DNA of 64,000 nucleotides from DATLLJ01 sp965229885. GTDB lineage: Bacteria; Acidobacteriota; Vicinamibacteria; Vicinamibacterales; CAVVIG01. Under the pieces are notes generated by a model. It ran no database searches. It was given only the letters and a program-made list of their open reading frames with translations, and was not told the DNA's origin. Position numbers and translations under genes: made by a program. Position 1 is the first letter of the stretch. Each line of letters begins with the position of its first letter. Below, piece after piece: positions 9,253 to 18,027 of the stretch. The stretch covers positions 1,922,001 to 1,986,000 of the forward strand of contig CBDDJX010000003.1 of the NCBI GenBank assembly GCA_965229885.1, in the 5' to 3' direction.

Positions 9253-10857
9253 CTACTCCCATTCGATCGTCGACGGCGGCTTCGAGCTGATGTCGTACAC
9301 GACCCGGTTAATCCCGCGGACTTCGTTGACGATGCGCGAGGAGATGCGGGCGAGCAGATCGTGCGGCAGCCGCGCCCAGTCGGCCGTCATGCCGTCACGG
9401 CTTTCGACCGCGCGAATCGCGACCGTGTACTCATACGTCCGCTCGTCCCCCATGACCCCAACGCTCTGCACTGGCAGCAGTACCGCAAAGCTCTGCCACA
9501 GGCGGGTGTACCAGCCCTCGCGCCGCACTTCTTCCGTCACCACCGCATCGGCGCGGCGCAACAGATTCAGTCGATCGGGCGTGACCTCGCCGAGGATCCG
9601 TACGGCCAGCCCCGGTCCCGGAAACGGCTGCCTGACGACGAACTCTTCCTCGAGGCCGATCTTCCGTCCGACCTCCCGCACTTCATCCTTGAACAGCTCA
9701 CGCAGCGGTTCGACGAGTTTCATCCGCATGCGCTCTGGAAGGCCGCCGACGTTGTGGTGGCTCTTGATGAGCGAGGACTGCCCCACGATGGCGACCGATT
9801 CGATCACATCCGGGTACAGGGTGCCCTGCGCGAGAAAATCGACCTGACCGAGCTTCGCGGCTTCGGCATCGAACACGTCGATGAATGTTCCGCCGATGAT
9901 CTTGCGCTTCCGCTCGGGATCGACGACCCCCGTCAGATGATCGATGAACAGCGACGACGCGTCGACGAAGACGAGCGGCAGCTGGAGCCGCTCGTAGCGT
10001 TTGCGGATCTGCGCCGCCTCGTCGAGCCGAAGCACGCCGTTGTCCACGAAGATACACGTCAGCTTGTCACCGACGGCTCGGTGAATGATGAGCGCGGCGA
10101 CCGTCGAGTCGACGCCGCCGCTCAGGGCGCAGACGACGCGTCCGGCGCCGACCTGCGCGCGAACCTTCGCGGTCGCCTCCTCGACAAACGACGCCATCGT
10201 CCAGTCGCCGGTGCAGCCGCAGACGCCGTACGCGAAATTCCGCAGTATGTCGAGGCCGCGTTCGGTGTGGGCCACCTCAGGGTGAAAGAGCAGCGCGTAC
10301 AGGCCGCGATCGACGTTCGCCATGGCGGCCACTGGAGCGTTCGTGCTGGTCGCGACCACGCTGAAGCCCGCTGGCGCGGCCGCCACGAAGTCTCCGTGAC
10401 TGGCCCACACGTGGATCTCGTCAGGGACATCCGTAAAGAGCCCTACGCTCCTGGCGACCACCGCCGTCCCAACCGCGCCTCCGGCGCTTCGGTGGGCGTG
10501 GCCGGAAGCACCTGGTCGGCCTGAGATCGACACCATCGCGTGGCCGAACTCGCGCTGCGGCGCGGGCACCACGCTTCCGCCGAGCGCCTGGGCCATCAAC
10601 TGCATCCCGTAGCAGATGCCGAGCACCGGACTCCCCATGTCGAACAGCGCCGGATCGCAGCGGGGCGCGCCCGGATCGGACACGCTCTTCGGTCCTCCCG
10701 ACAGGATGATGCCGGCCGGCGCGCGGGCCCGGATCGTCTCCGCAGGCGTGTCCGCCGGATAGATCTCGGAGTACACCGAAAGCTCCCGAAGACGCCGGGC
10801 GATCAGTTGTGTGTACTGCGAGCCGAAATCCAGAACGATGATCGTCTGATGACTCAC
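9253..10857 (-). CDS. guaA: GMP synthase (glutamine-hydrolysing)
   Basis: Converts XMP to GMP using ATP and glutamine. The N-terminal class I amidotransferase domain has the nucleophile Cys in GICYGMQ (about residue 81) and the His-Glu pair in HPEVAHTE (about residue 191). The ATP pyrophosphatase P-loop is ALSGGVDSTVAALI (about residue 243), and the dimerisation domain ends in VYDISSKPPSTIEWE. I chose the GTG at 10857 (VSHQTIIVLDFGSQY) because the upstream in-frame extension is encoded by a REP-like repeat and the divergent promoter region. Length is 534 residues, typical of GuaA. Confidence 0.95.
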   Translation of the reverse strand: MSHQTIIVLDFGSQYTQLIARRLRELSVYSEIYPADTPAETIRARAPAGIILSGGPKSVSDPGAPRCDPALFDMGSPVLGICYGMQLMAQALGGSVVPAPQREFGHAMVSISGRPGASGHAHRSAGGAVGTAVVARSVGLFTDVPDEIHVWASHGDFVAAAPAGFSVVATSTNAPVAAMANVDRGLYALLFHPEVAHTERGLDILRNFAYGVCGCTGDWTMASFVEEATAKVRAQVGAGRVVCALSGGVDSTVAALIIHRAVGDKLTCIFVDNGVLRLDEAAQIRKRYERLQLPLVFVDASSLFIDHLTGVVDPERKRKIIGGTFIDVFDAEAAKLGQVDFLAQGTLYPDVIESVAIVGQSSLIKSHHNVGGLPERMRMKLVEPLRELFKDEVREVGRKIGLEEEFVVRQPFPGPGLAVRILGEVTPDRLNLLRRADAVVTEEVRREGWYTRLWQSFAVLLPVQSVGVMGDERTYEYTVAIRAVESRDGMTADWARLPHDLLARISSRIVNEVRGINRVVYDISSKPPSTIEWE

Positions 10858-10881
10858 GAAGAGGCCTGCCTGCGCGCTCGT

Positions 10882-10920
10882 CCCTCGACTTCGATCGGTA
10901 CCCTGAGCGTCGTCGAAGGG
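10882..10920. repeat. REP-like palindromic repeat (CCCTCGAC ... GTCGAAGGG)
   Basis: Imperfect palindrome with arms CCCTCGACTTCG and GCGTCGTCGAAGGG, located 25 bp upstream of guaA. Repeats of this wording (CTGAGCGTCGTCGAAGGG) are widespread in intergenic DNA of several high-GC bacteria. It lies between guaA and the divergent propeller gene and would fold into a hairpin in the guaA leader. Confidence 0.55.
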
Positions 10921-10943
10921 TCGAAAGGAACTGGAATAGACGC

Positions 10944-10950
10944 TATTATA
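10944..10950. promoter_or_regulatory. Symmetric -10 box TATTATA between guaA and the propeller gene
   Basis: TATTAT reads rightward with six bases before the GTG at 10956; the opposite strand of the same seven bases reads TATAAT toward guaA. Rightward transcription would begin at about the start codon (leaderless). TCGAAA at 10921-10926 is a weak -35 candidate at 17 bp. The spacing is seen in the sequence; function is inferred. Confidence 0.5.
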
Positions 10951-10955
10951 GCGGT

Positions 10956-12143
10956 GTGGGCACAGGCCGGACCACAAGATGTTGTAGTGCACTTGCCCTG
11001 ATCGCGATCTCCACTGTGATGACCGCGGCGCAATCCACGCGTCAATCAGCGCACGCGCCGGTCCCGCTCTTCCCTGTCCGCACTGCCTGGACTCTCGCCC
11101 TCAACAACCGGCTCACCGTTCCCCCTGTCTACTCCGGATCGCATGCCTATTTCGCCATCGAAGGGGACCGGCTGGTGGCGTACGAGCTGGAGCGCGGGCG
11201 TCAGGAGTGGATCGCGTCGGTGCGGGCCGAACTCCAGCCGGCTGTCGGCGATGGGCTGATCTTCATCGCTCAACCGACGTCGCTGACCGCGTTGCGTACA
11301 ACAGATGGCAGCATTGCCTGGCACCTTCCCGCTCTCGGTGAGCTCTCTGTTCCGCCGGTGTGGGACAACGGCTGGCTTGTCCTCGCGACGCGCACGGGAG
11401 GGGTGCTCGCGTTCCGGGCGATCGACGGACATCTCGTCTGGCGTCGCGACCTGGGATCGCCCGCACACGCCCCACCTTCGCTCGCCGCCGATCGCGTGTA
11501 TGTCCCCGTGGACGACGGCCGCATCGTGGCGCTGCGGGTGGACACGGGCGATGTGGTCTGGGAACGCCGCCTCGGAGGGCCGGCGACCGGCCTGCTCGCC
11601 GAGGACGATCGCCTCTTTGCCGGCTCGACCGACAACTATTTTTATGCGTTGCGCACCGACAACGGCCACGTCGCCTGGCGCTGGCGCACCGGCGCGGATG
11701 TTATCGGGATCCCGGTGCTCGACGAACGCCACGTGTACTTCGTGTCGCTCGACAATGCTCTGCGCGCGCTGTCGCGCAGGACGGGCGTGCAGCAGTGGCT
11801 CCGCCTGTTGCCGATCAGGCCGACCCGGGGTCCGATGAGGGTCGGTCGCACGCTCGTCGTCAGCGGGATCGCGCCGATGCTGCGCGCCTACAACATGACG
11901 GACGGCACGCCGGCAGGCGAGCTCCCGGCTGCAGGCGAGCTGGCCGGATCGCCGTACGGAGGGCCCACTCAGTCGGCGGCGCCGCTGCAGCTTCTGGTGG
12001 TGGCGCGCGACATCGCGAAGGGCGCGACGGCGACGCTGTTCATGCAACAGCTCGATCCGCCACTCAATCCCCTGGCGCCGCTGCCGAACGCCGGCAAGGC
12101 GACGGTGTTGGATGCGGTCGCGCCGGCCGTTTCAGAACCGTAA
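10956..12143 (+). CDS. Exported PQQ-like/BamB-type beta-propeller protein
   Basis: A 395-residue protein with an N-terminal export signal (about residues 8-25, LALIAISTVMTAAQS). Repeated propeller blades follow, each with a GxxxW-type docking motif: RGRQEWIASV, DGSIAWHLPA, DGHLVWRRDL, TGDVVWERRL, NGHVAWRWRT and TGVQQWLRLL. This is the eight-bladed PQQ_2/BamB fold, which binds partners rather than catalysing when the cofactor residues are absent. No lipobox Cys is evident, so it is probably periplasmic rather than an outer membrane lipoprotein like Escherichia coli BamB. It starts with GTG six bases after a -10 box and is followed 64 bp later by the large histidine kinase, which may share its transcript. 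Confidence 0.82.
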   Translation: MGTGRTTRCCSALALIAISTVMTAAQSTRQSAHAPVPLFPVRTAWTLALNNRLTVPPVYSGSHAYFAIEGDRLVAYELERGRQEWIASVRAELQPAVGDGLIFIAQPTSLTALRTTDGSIAWHLPALGELSVPPVWDNGWLVLATRTGGVLAFRAIDGHLVWRRDLGSPAHAPPSLAADRVYVPVDDGRIVALRVDTGDVVWERRLGGPATGLLAEDDRLFAGSTDNYFYALRTDNGHVAWRWRTGADVIGIPVLDERHVYFVSLDNALRALSRRTGVQQWLRLLPIRPTRGPMRVGRTLVVSGIAPMLRAYNMTDGTPAGELPAAGELAGSPYGGPTQSAAPLQLLVVARDIAKGATATLFMQQLDPPLNPLAPLPNAGKATVLDAVAPAVSEP

Positions 12144-12192
12144 ACCGCTCGACGGCTTCGGCGGGCTGCGATGCGCAGTCCCTGTGCCCATG

Positions 12193-12198
12193 TATGCT
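12193..12198 (+). promoter_or_regulatory. Candidate -10 box TATGCT for the histidine kinase
   Basis: TATGCT ends nine bases before the GTG at 12208. That spacing matches the other TANNNT boxes in this window and is the main reason to prefer the GTG over the ATG at 12190. No convincing -35 box is visible. Confidence 0.35.
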
Positions 12199-12207
12199 GT
12201 CTTCATC

Positions 12208-15200
12208 GTGCTGAAATCATCGGCGCTCGGCAGGATCGTCCTCGCGGGATTGGTCTCCGGGCTGGCCGTCGCCGGCGGCGGCTGGACGCTCGAGCGCGCG
12301 CGATTCGGCGCATCCGACGCGGAAGCGCTCTCGCGCGTCGAAGCGGAGATTCAGCAGCGGTTCGACGCGAGCGCGGACAGCCTCGGCACGGTTGCCGCCC
12401 GCGCCGCCCGCCAGCGCGACCTCATTCGCGCGGCCCCACGCGATGCCACCGCCGCCACGCGCCTCTTTGATGCGCTCGACGCCGCGCTGACTGAAGACAA
12501 GGGACACACGGGCATTACCGTGTACGACGCGGCCGGCACTCCGCTGGCGTGGGCCGGGCTCGTCTCGGATCTCCCCAGGTCACTCGACGGCCCGGCGGCG
12601 CTGCTCGTGACCGCCGGCGCGCTCGGTCCCCGCCTCACGCGGATCGAGCCGATTGCCGACGCCGACCGCCCCGCCACTCGTCTCGCCACCATCGTCGCTG
12701 AACAGATACTCGAGCCGATCGATCGCTCGCCGGCCCCGGGTGATCGCTTCGCGCTGTCCACCTCGCTCGTGCCGGTCACGCTGCGCGTCGGCGCCGCGAC
12801 GCCGACGCCGTCGCCGACGGTCTTCCCGATCACCTCTCGAGCCGGCGGGACGTTGATCGAGGCGGAGGTCGTCCCGGGCGATCTCGTCGAGGCGCGTCGG
12901 CGGTGGCGTCGGGGATCCGTCGCAGCTGTTCTCTCAGTCTTGGCCCTGACGTTGCTCTCGTGCGCCGGGCTTCTCGTTGAGAGGCGGCGGCGGACGCATG
13001 CCCTCCGCGCCCACCTGGTCGCTTCGGCCGGCATCGTGGCCTCGCTCGTCCTGTCGCGTACCCTCTTCCGCTTCGCCACGACCGAAGTCGAGGCGGCGCA
13101 GTCGCTCGTTGGTCCGGTCGACCTACTGCTGACCTCGCTCGGCGCCGCGGCGCTTGCATGGCTGACGATCGATCTCATCGAGAGCCGCCGGCTGGCGCGG
13201 CCACGGGCGCGATTGCTCGCAGTAGACGCGAGAGGACTCATTGCGGTGGTGTACCTCACGGTGGGCGCGCTCGATGCGGCCGTGCTCTGGGCCTACGGTC
13301 GCTTTCTTCAATCGGTGGTGTCTCGCACGACCGTTGATCTGCTGCACTTTTCGCTGCATCCCCTGGATGCCACGCGTCTTGGCCTCGCGTTCGGACTCGT
13401 ACTGCTCCATGCGGCCGTCATCTGGAGTGCGGCCGCGCTGATTCGCGCGCCAACGCTTCTGTGGCGGATGCCGCGGGGCTGGCTGCCGGCCGTGGCGGCG
13501 GCAAGCTGGGCCACCGGCGCGCTCGCCGGCTTCGCGATCGTGGCCGCGCGCAATCCCTCGATCCCCTCGCTGCCCTTCGCCATTGCCCTGGCCACCGCCA
13601 GCGGATGTGCGCTCTCGATGCCGACACTCCGCGTGCGCGCCCGGCGCGAGTCGCAGTCGATGCGGATCGCGGGGTTGTTTCTCGCGCTCCTCGTACCCGC
13701 CATCGCGATGTACCCGTCGCTCTCCGCATTCGCGATTCAGGCCAAGGAACGGCTCATCGCCAATGAATACGGCGCCCAGGTGATTGCGCAGCGCGACGAC
13801 CTTCAGCAGCGGCTCAGTCGCGCGCTCGATCAAGTCGACGCACTGGCGGCGCTTCCGCAGCTCGTCACGGCGCCGGCAGACGAAGAAATGGCGGGCCGCG
13901 CCTTCGGCGTCTGGTATCAGACCGAGCTCCAGAAATATCGAGTGACATCGGCGGTCGAACTGTACGGGCCAGGTGGACGACGCCTGAGCCGCTTCGCGCT
14001 GATTCTTCCGGAGGTCGGCACGCCGACGTATCGCCCCGCGGGCTGCGACTGGAATCTGTCCGACGATGTCTCTGCGCCACGAAGCTCGCGGACAGGGGCA
14101 AACGAGTCGCACGTGCTGCGGGCAAGCCGAGGCGTCTGCCTCGACGGGCGTCCAGTCGGCGGCATCATCGTCCGCGCGATGCTCGACTATCGCACGCTGC
14201 CGTTCATCTCTTCGCGCAGCCCCTATCTCGAGTCGCTGCGGCCGGACCGCGACGCGCCTGCGGAAGCCGTGCCGGGACACGACGTCGAGTTCGTGTTGTA
14301 CGGGTGGAGCCGGGCTCCGCTATTCGCCTCTGGCACGAGCGTCTGGACGCTTCCCGATGCGGCGTTCGGGCGCATGGTCGATTCGCGAATACCGTTCTGG
14401 GCCGACGTCGATCGCGGCAACGAGGCGTTCCGCGTCTATTTCATGAGCGACCGGGGCGGCGTTTCTGCGCTCGGCTATCCCGTGATCACTTCGCTCGGCC
14501 ATTTGATCAACATCGCGGAGCTCGTGACGCTGGCGCTCGCGCTGTTCGTCCTGCTGACGGCCGGCGCCACGATCTTCAACATGCTGTTCTCGCACGCTCC
14601 GGCAACCGGGTGGGCGCTGCTCGCGGAGATCCGGTCGAGCTTCTACCGCAAGCTGCGGCTGGCGTTCGTGGCGGGGTCAGTCGTGCCGGTGGTCATTCTG
14701 GCCCTCGTCACGCGCGCCTACTTCGCGAACGAGCTGACGGCTGGCATCGAAGAGGCAGCGGCCAGAACGGCGACGGTCGCCCAGCGGCTTGTTGAGGATT
14801 ACGCCGCGCTGCAGCAGCGCGGTTCGGGAGGCCTCGAGACGCTGGACGACGACCTCATGATGCTGGTCAGCCGTGCCATCGACGAGGACGTCAACCTCTT
14901 CGAGCGCGGGCGCCTTCGGGCGACGAGCGCGCGCGATGTGTACGCCTCGCAGCTGCTCTCCAGACGTACGCCGGCCGAGGTGTACAGGCGGCTCGTCCTC
15001 GACCGCGCACCCACCTACGTGGGCGAGCAGGATATCGGCACGGTCCGCTATCTCGTTGCGGCCGCGCCGGTTCGAACGGCGGGACGCGAAGGGATGGTGA
15101 CCGTACCCGTCACCCTGCGACCGCTGGAGATCGAGCGTCAGATCGACGAGCTCGACCGGCGTGTGCTGTTCGCTGCGGTGCTGTTTAGCCTACTGGGCGG

Positions 15201-16095
15201 TGCGCTGGGGTACTGGATGGCCGAGCGAATTGCCGACCCCGTGAACCGCCTGACGCGTGCGACGCGGCGCATTGCGCGCGGGAATCTCGACGCGCGGATC
15301 GCCGCAACGTCGCCCGACGAGCTCGGCCGCCTGGTCCGGGACTTCAACCAGATGGCCACCGATCTGCAGCGCCAGCGCGCTGAGCTCGAACGGACGCACC
15401 GTCTCGAGGCATGGGCCGACATGGCGCGCCAGGTCGCGCACGACATCAAGAACCCGCTGACGCCGATTCAGCTGTCCGCCGAACACGCCCGACGCGTCAA
15501 CATCGATCACGATCGTCCGCTCTCGCCGGTACTCGATGAATGCGTGACGGTCATCCTGGGCCAGGTGAGGCTGCTGCGTCAGATCTCAGCCGAGTTCTCG
15601 AGCTTCGGTTCCTCTCCCACGCCGCAGCCCGAGCCGACGACGCTGGCAGCGCTCATCGACGAAGTCGTCGCGCCGTACCGCACGGGCCTTGCCGACCGCA
15701 TCTCAATCGGCATCAAGGCGCCCGATCCTCTCCCGTCGGTGACCATCGACCGCACGCTGTTTGCCCGCGCGCTGACGAACATCATTGAGAACGCGCTGTA
15801 CGCCATGCCAGAAAAGGGCGCCCTGACGATCACGATCCGGCCGCCTTCGCTTCCGCTCAGGCCAGGCGAGCCGGACACGACGCCGGAGATGAAAATCGAG
15901 ATCGCCGACACCGGCGGCGGGATGGACGGCGAGGCGCTCGGCAGGATATTCGAGCCGTACTTCTCGACGAAGGCGACCGGTACCGGACTCGGGCTGACGA
16001 TTGCCAAGCGGAATATCGAGCTGAACGGCGGGACGATTCACGTCGCCAGCGAGCGCGGTGTGGGCACCACGGTCACGCTCACGTTACCGGCGTAA
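12208..16095 (+). CDS. NtrY-like multi-pass membrane sensor histidine kinase
   Basis: About 1,295 residues. The N-terminal half has a periplasmic loop after the first membrane helix, then a run of about seven hydrophobic segments (for example LSVLALTLLSCAGLLV and LGLAFGLVLLHAAVIW). A second large extracytoplasmic region and three further helices follow. A HAMP linker (about residues 995-1050) leads to the HisKA box with the phospho-acceptor in ARQVAHDIKNPLTPIQLSAEH (His about 1077). The ATPase domain has NIIENALYAM (N box), DTGGGMDGE (G1) and GTGLGLTIAKRN (G2). The arrangement resembles NtrY but with many more membrane spans. No response regulator is adjacent. An alternative start is the ATG at 12190. 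Confidence 0.85.
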   Translation: MLKSSALGRIVLAGLVSGLAVAGGGWTLERARFGASDAEALSRVEAEIQQRFDASADSLGTVAARAARQRDLIRAAPRDATAATRLFDALDAALTEDKGHTGITVYDAAGTPLAWAGLVSDLPRSLDGPAALLVTAGALGPRLTRIEPIADADRPATRLATIVAEQILEPIDRSPAPGDRFALSTSLVPVTLRVGAATPTPSPTVFPITSRAGGTLIEAEVVPGDLVEARRRWRRGSVAAVLSVLALTLLSCAGLLVERRRRTHALRAHLVASAGIVASLVLSRTLFRFATTEVEAAQSLVGPVDLLLTSLGAAALAWLTIDLIESRRLARPRARLLAVDARGLIAVVYLTVGALDAAVLWAYGRFLQSVVSRTTVDLLHFSLHPLDATRLGLAFGLVLLHAAVIWSAAALIRAPTLLWRMPRGWLPAVAAASWATGALAGFAIVAARNPSIPSLPFAIALATASGCALSMPTLRVRARRESQSMRIAGLFLALLVPAIAMYPSLSAFAIQAKERLIANEYGAQVIAQRDDLQQRLSRALDQVDALAALPQLVTAPADEEMAGRAFGVWYQTELQKYRVTSAVELYGPGGRRLSRFALILPEVGTPTYRPAGCDWNLSDDVSAPRSSRTGANESHVLRASRGVCLDGRPVGGIIVRAMLDYRTLPFISSRSPYLESLRPDRDAPAEAVPGHDVEFVLYGWSRAPLFASGTSVWTLPDAAFGRMVDSRIPFWADVDRGNEAFRVYFMSDRGGVSALGYPVITSLGHLINIAELVTLALALFVLLTAGATIFNMLFSHAPATGWALLAEIRSSFYRKLRLAFVAGSVVPVVILALVTRAYFANELTAGIEEAAARTATVAQRLVEDYAALQQRGSGGLETLDDDLMMLVSRAIDEDVNLFERGRLRATSARDVYASQLLSRRTPAEVYRRLVLDRAPTYVGEQDIGTVRYLVAAAPVRTAGREGMVTVPVTLRPLEIERQIDELDRRVLFAAVLFSLLGGALGYWMAERIADPVNRLTRATRRIARGNLDARIAATSPDELGRLVRDFNQMATDLQRQRAELERTHRLEAWADMARQVAHDIKNPLTPIQLSAEHARRVNIDHDRPLSPVLDECVTVILGQVRLLRQISAEFSSFGSSPTPQPEPTTLAALIDEVVAPYRTGLADRISIGIKAPDPLPSVTIDRTLFARALTNIIENALYAMPEKGALTITIRPPSLPLRPGEPDTTPEMKIEIADTGGGMDGEALGRIFEPYFSTKATGTGLGLTIAKRNIELNGGTIHVASERGVGTTVTLTLPA

Positions 16096-16096
16096 T

Positions 16097-16150
16097 AAAG
16101 GGGACGGGAGTCGTCTTACGGAATCCGTAAAACGACTCCCGTCCCCTTTT
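16097..16150. terminator. Long hairpin (about 25-bp stem), likely bidirectional terminator or mobile repeat
   Basis: Arms AAAGGGGACGGGAGTCGT and ACGACTCCCGTCCCCTTT enclose a short loop, with one mismatch in about 25 pairs. It lies between the convergent 3' ends of the kinase and pssA, with A/T tracts on both sides, so it can end transcription both ways. The stem is longer than a normal terminator and resembles an interspersed palindromic element seen in high-GC genomes. Confidence 0.7.
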
Positions 16151-16156
16151 CCTGGC

Positions 16157-16993
16157 TCACAGCCCCGTGCCGTCGCGCGCGGGCGGATCGATCGGGACGG
16201 CGTCAGGGGACGTGGCTTGACTCGGCCGGCCGCCCCGCCGGAGGCGGCTGATCGCCAGCCCGACGAACGCCGAGGCCAGATACGAGTACGCCAGCACGAC
16301 GAGCACGACGCGCGGGTGGGTCGCGACGAGGGCGATGCCAGCGGCCAGCAGGATGACCACCGTGTACGACCGCCGGCTGTGCAAATCGATGGCCTTGAAG
16401 CTGCGGAACCGGATCGTGCTCACCATCAGCACCGCAGGGACGAGCACCATGGCCAGGGCCGGCAGCGCCGCCCGATAATCGGCCAGACCATACGGATACG
16501 CGAAGACCGTCGCGGCCGGGATGCCGGCCGCAGCCGGACTCGGCATGCCGACGAAGTACCGCTTGTCGCCGCCCATGCCGCTCTGAATATTGAAGCGCGC
16601 GAGCCGCATCGCCGCCGCGGTCAGGAACAGAAAGCCCGCGAGCCATCCAAGACGGCCAAGCGGCTGGAGTCCCCACGAGAACGAGAGGATCGCCGGCGCG
16701 ATGCCGAACGAGATCACGTCGGCGAGCGAATCGAACTCGACACCGAAATCGCTCGCCGAGCCCGTCATCCGCGCGATGCGGCCGTCGAGCATATCCAACA
16801 CGATCGCGAATCCGATGAACGGTGCGGCCGTCGCGAACTCGCCGCGCATGGCGAAGACGATGCACGCGTAGCCGCAGAACATGTTGCCCAGCGTGAAGAG
16901 CGTGGGCAGGACGTAGACGCCCCGCTCGAACCGCCGCGGCGGACGGCCGGCGCCGCGACGCAAGAACCGCAACCGTCCTTCTTCATGCAGCAT
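16157..16993 (-). CDS. pssA: CDP-diacylglycerol--serine O-phosphatidyltransferase
   Basis: Makes phosphatidylserine from CDP-diacylglycerol and serine in the inner membrane. The CDP-alcohol phosphotransferase motif DG(x)2AR(x)8G(x)3D(x)3D is complete: DGRIARMTGSASDFGVEFDS with the last Asp in LAD, at about residues 68-90. Several membrane helices follow. At 278 residues it is the usual Gram-positive/acidobacterial type II length. It lies 42 bp downstream of psd on the same strand, so the two consecutive steps to phosphatidylethanolamine are paired. Confidence 0.93.
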   Translation of the reverse strand: MLHEEGRLRFLRRGAGRPPRRFERGVYVLPTLFTLGNMFCGYACIVFAMRGEFATAAPFIGFAIVLDMLDGRIARMTGSASDFGVEFDSLADVISFGIAPAILSFSWGLQPLGRLGWLAGFLFLTAAAMRLARFNIQSGMGGDKRYFVGMPSPAAAGIPAATVFAYPYGLADYRAALPALAMVLVPAVLMVSTIRFRSFKAIDLHSRRSYTVVILLAAGIALVATHPRVVLVVLAYSYLASAFVGLAISRLRRGGRPSQATSPDAVPIDPPARDGTGL

Positions 16994-17035
16994 ACAACAC
17001 TCTCCGGCTTCGGGCTTCAGGCTCTCGCTAAACTC

Positions 17036-17692
17036 CTAGAGTCCAGATTCATGCTGGCAGTGTAGCATCGCGATGACGGTTTCACCGCCACGCACCATGT
17101 CGCCGACGGCGACCGTGAGCGCGGCGTCGAGGGGTACAAAGACGTCCATCCGCGAGCCGAACTTCATGATGCCGAACCGGTCACCGGCGTGCACCTCGGT
17201 GCCGGCGGCCACACGGCAGACCACGCGGCGCGCCAGCATCCCGACGATCTGCCTGGCCACGATCGTCTGGCCGCGATGATCGATCCACACCTCGCTTCGC
17301 TCGTTCGTCGTTCCCGCGTCGTGCCGGTAGGCCGGGAGAAATCGGCCGGCCGTGAACGTCACGCGCGTCACGAGACCCGAGGCGGGAATGCGATTGACGT
17401 GGACGTCCATCGGCGACAGAAAAATACTCACTTGCTGCCACGATCCCGGCGGGGCCGATTCCACGACGGCGGGACCGACCACCAGCACGCGGCCATCCGC
17501 CGGCGACAACACAGCCTCGTCGTCTGACGGCGAGAGGCGATCCGGGTCGCGGAAGAAGAACAGGAAGAAGCCGGCGAGGAGAAAGAATGGCGCCGCGACC
17601 GGCCACGCGCCGCCCGCCAGTCCCCACGCGAGAGCCGTCACCAGCGCGCCACCGACGAACGGTAGGGCGGCGGGATCGATGCGAACGGACAT
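17036..17692 (-). CDS. psd: Phosphatidylserine decarboxylase proenzyme, short form
   Basis: Decarboxylates phosphatidylserine to phosphatidylethanolamine. The 218-residue length and two N-terminal hydrophobic segments fit the short PSD family. Near the C-terminus, FGIMKFGSRMDVFVP contains the Gly-Ser where self-cleavage creates the pyruvoyl cofactor (Ser about residue 178), with the sequence GS rather than the LGST of long forms. SPMDVHVNR and FLPAYRHDAGTTNER are family blocks. TAAGAT lies eight bases upstream of the ATG. pssA follows directly. Confidence 0.93.
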   Translation of the reverse strand: MSVRIDPAALPFVGGALVTALAWGLAGGAWPVAAPFFLLAGFFLFFFRDPDRLSPSDDEAVLSPADGRVLVVGPAVVESAPPGSWQQVSIFLSPMDVHVNRIPASGLVTRVTFTAGRFLPAYRHDAGTTNERSEVWIDHRGQTIVARQIVGMLARRVVCRVAAGTEVHAGDRFGIMKFGSRMDVFVPLDAALTVAVGDMVRGGETVIAMLHCQHESGL

Positions 17693-17700
17693 CGATCCCT

Positions 17701-17706
17701 ATCTTA
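17701..17706 (-). promoter_or_regulatory. Candidate -10 box TAAGAT for psd
   Basis: On the minus strand TAAGAT is followed by eight bases and then the psd ATG. There is no Shine-Dalgarno sequence in the intervening bases, so the transcript would be leaderless or nearly so. Confidence 0.4.
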
Positions 17707-17727
17707 GCGTCCTGAACTCGTTGACGC

Positions 17728-17952
17728 TTAAATCTGGCGATGCCGGCGGAGGATGTCCTCCATGCGGTCCTTGATCTGCGGTTTGCGTTTCTTCAGCGTG
17801 ACTTCTTCGACGTGCTCGGGTTCGGAAAGGTAATGCTTGGCGGTAAGCTCATAGAGTCGCCCTTCGAGCTCGTGGTGTTTCGCAAAGAGGTCGTGGAATT
17901 CTTCGTCCACCTGCAGTAGCTGATCTTTCAAGTCCTGCGACGGCCCATTCAT
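17728..17952 (-). CDS. YdcH/DUF465 family small helical protein
   Basis: A 74-residue protein made almost entirely of charged helix. It has the DUF465 pattern LLQVDEEFHDLFAKHHELEG, then RLYELTAKHYLSEPEHVEEVTLKKRK and KDRMEDILRR. The family is small and cytoplasmic with no agreed function. The start is fixed by a strong AAGGAGG five bases before the ATG at 17952; an in-frame upstream extension has no such site. The gene is monocistronic between psd and rimI. Confidence 0.85.
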   Translation of the reverse strand: MNGPSQDLKDQLLQVDEEFHDLFAKHHELEGRLYELTAKHYLSEPEHVEEVTLKKRKPQIKDRMEDILRRHRQI

Positions 17953-18027
17953 GCCCGCCTCCTTGGATATGGCTACCGGCGTCTCTCGGACGGAAACTAA
18001 CACAACACTCCAGAACGTTTCAAGAGT

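Noticed and set aside
10858..10992. An N-terminal extension of GuaA from an upstream ATG
   Set aside because: The extra residues come from the REP-like repeat and the divergent promoter; GuaA homologues begin at the QTIIVLDFGSQYTQ segment.
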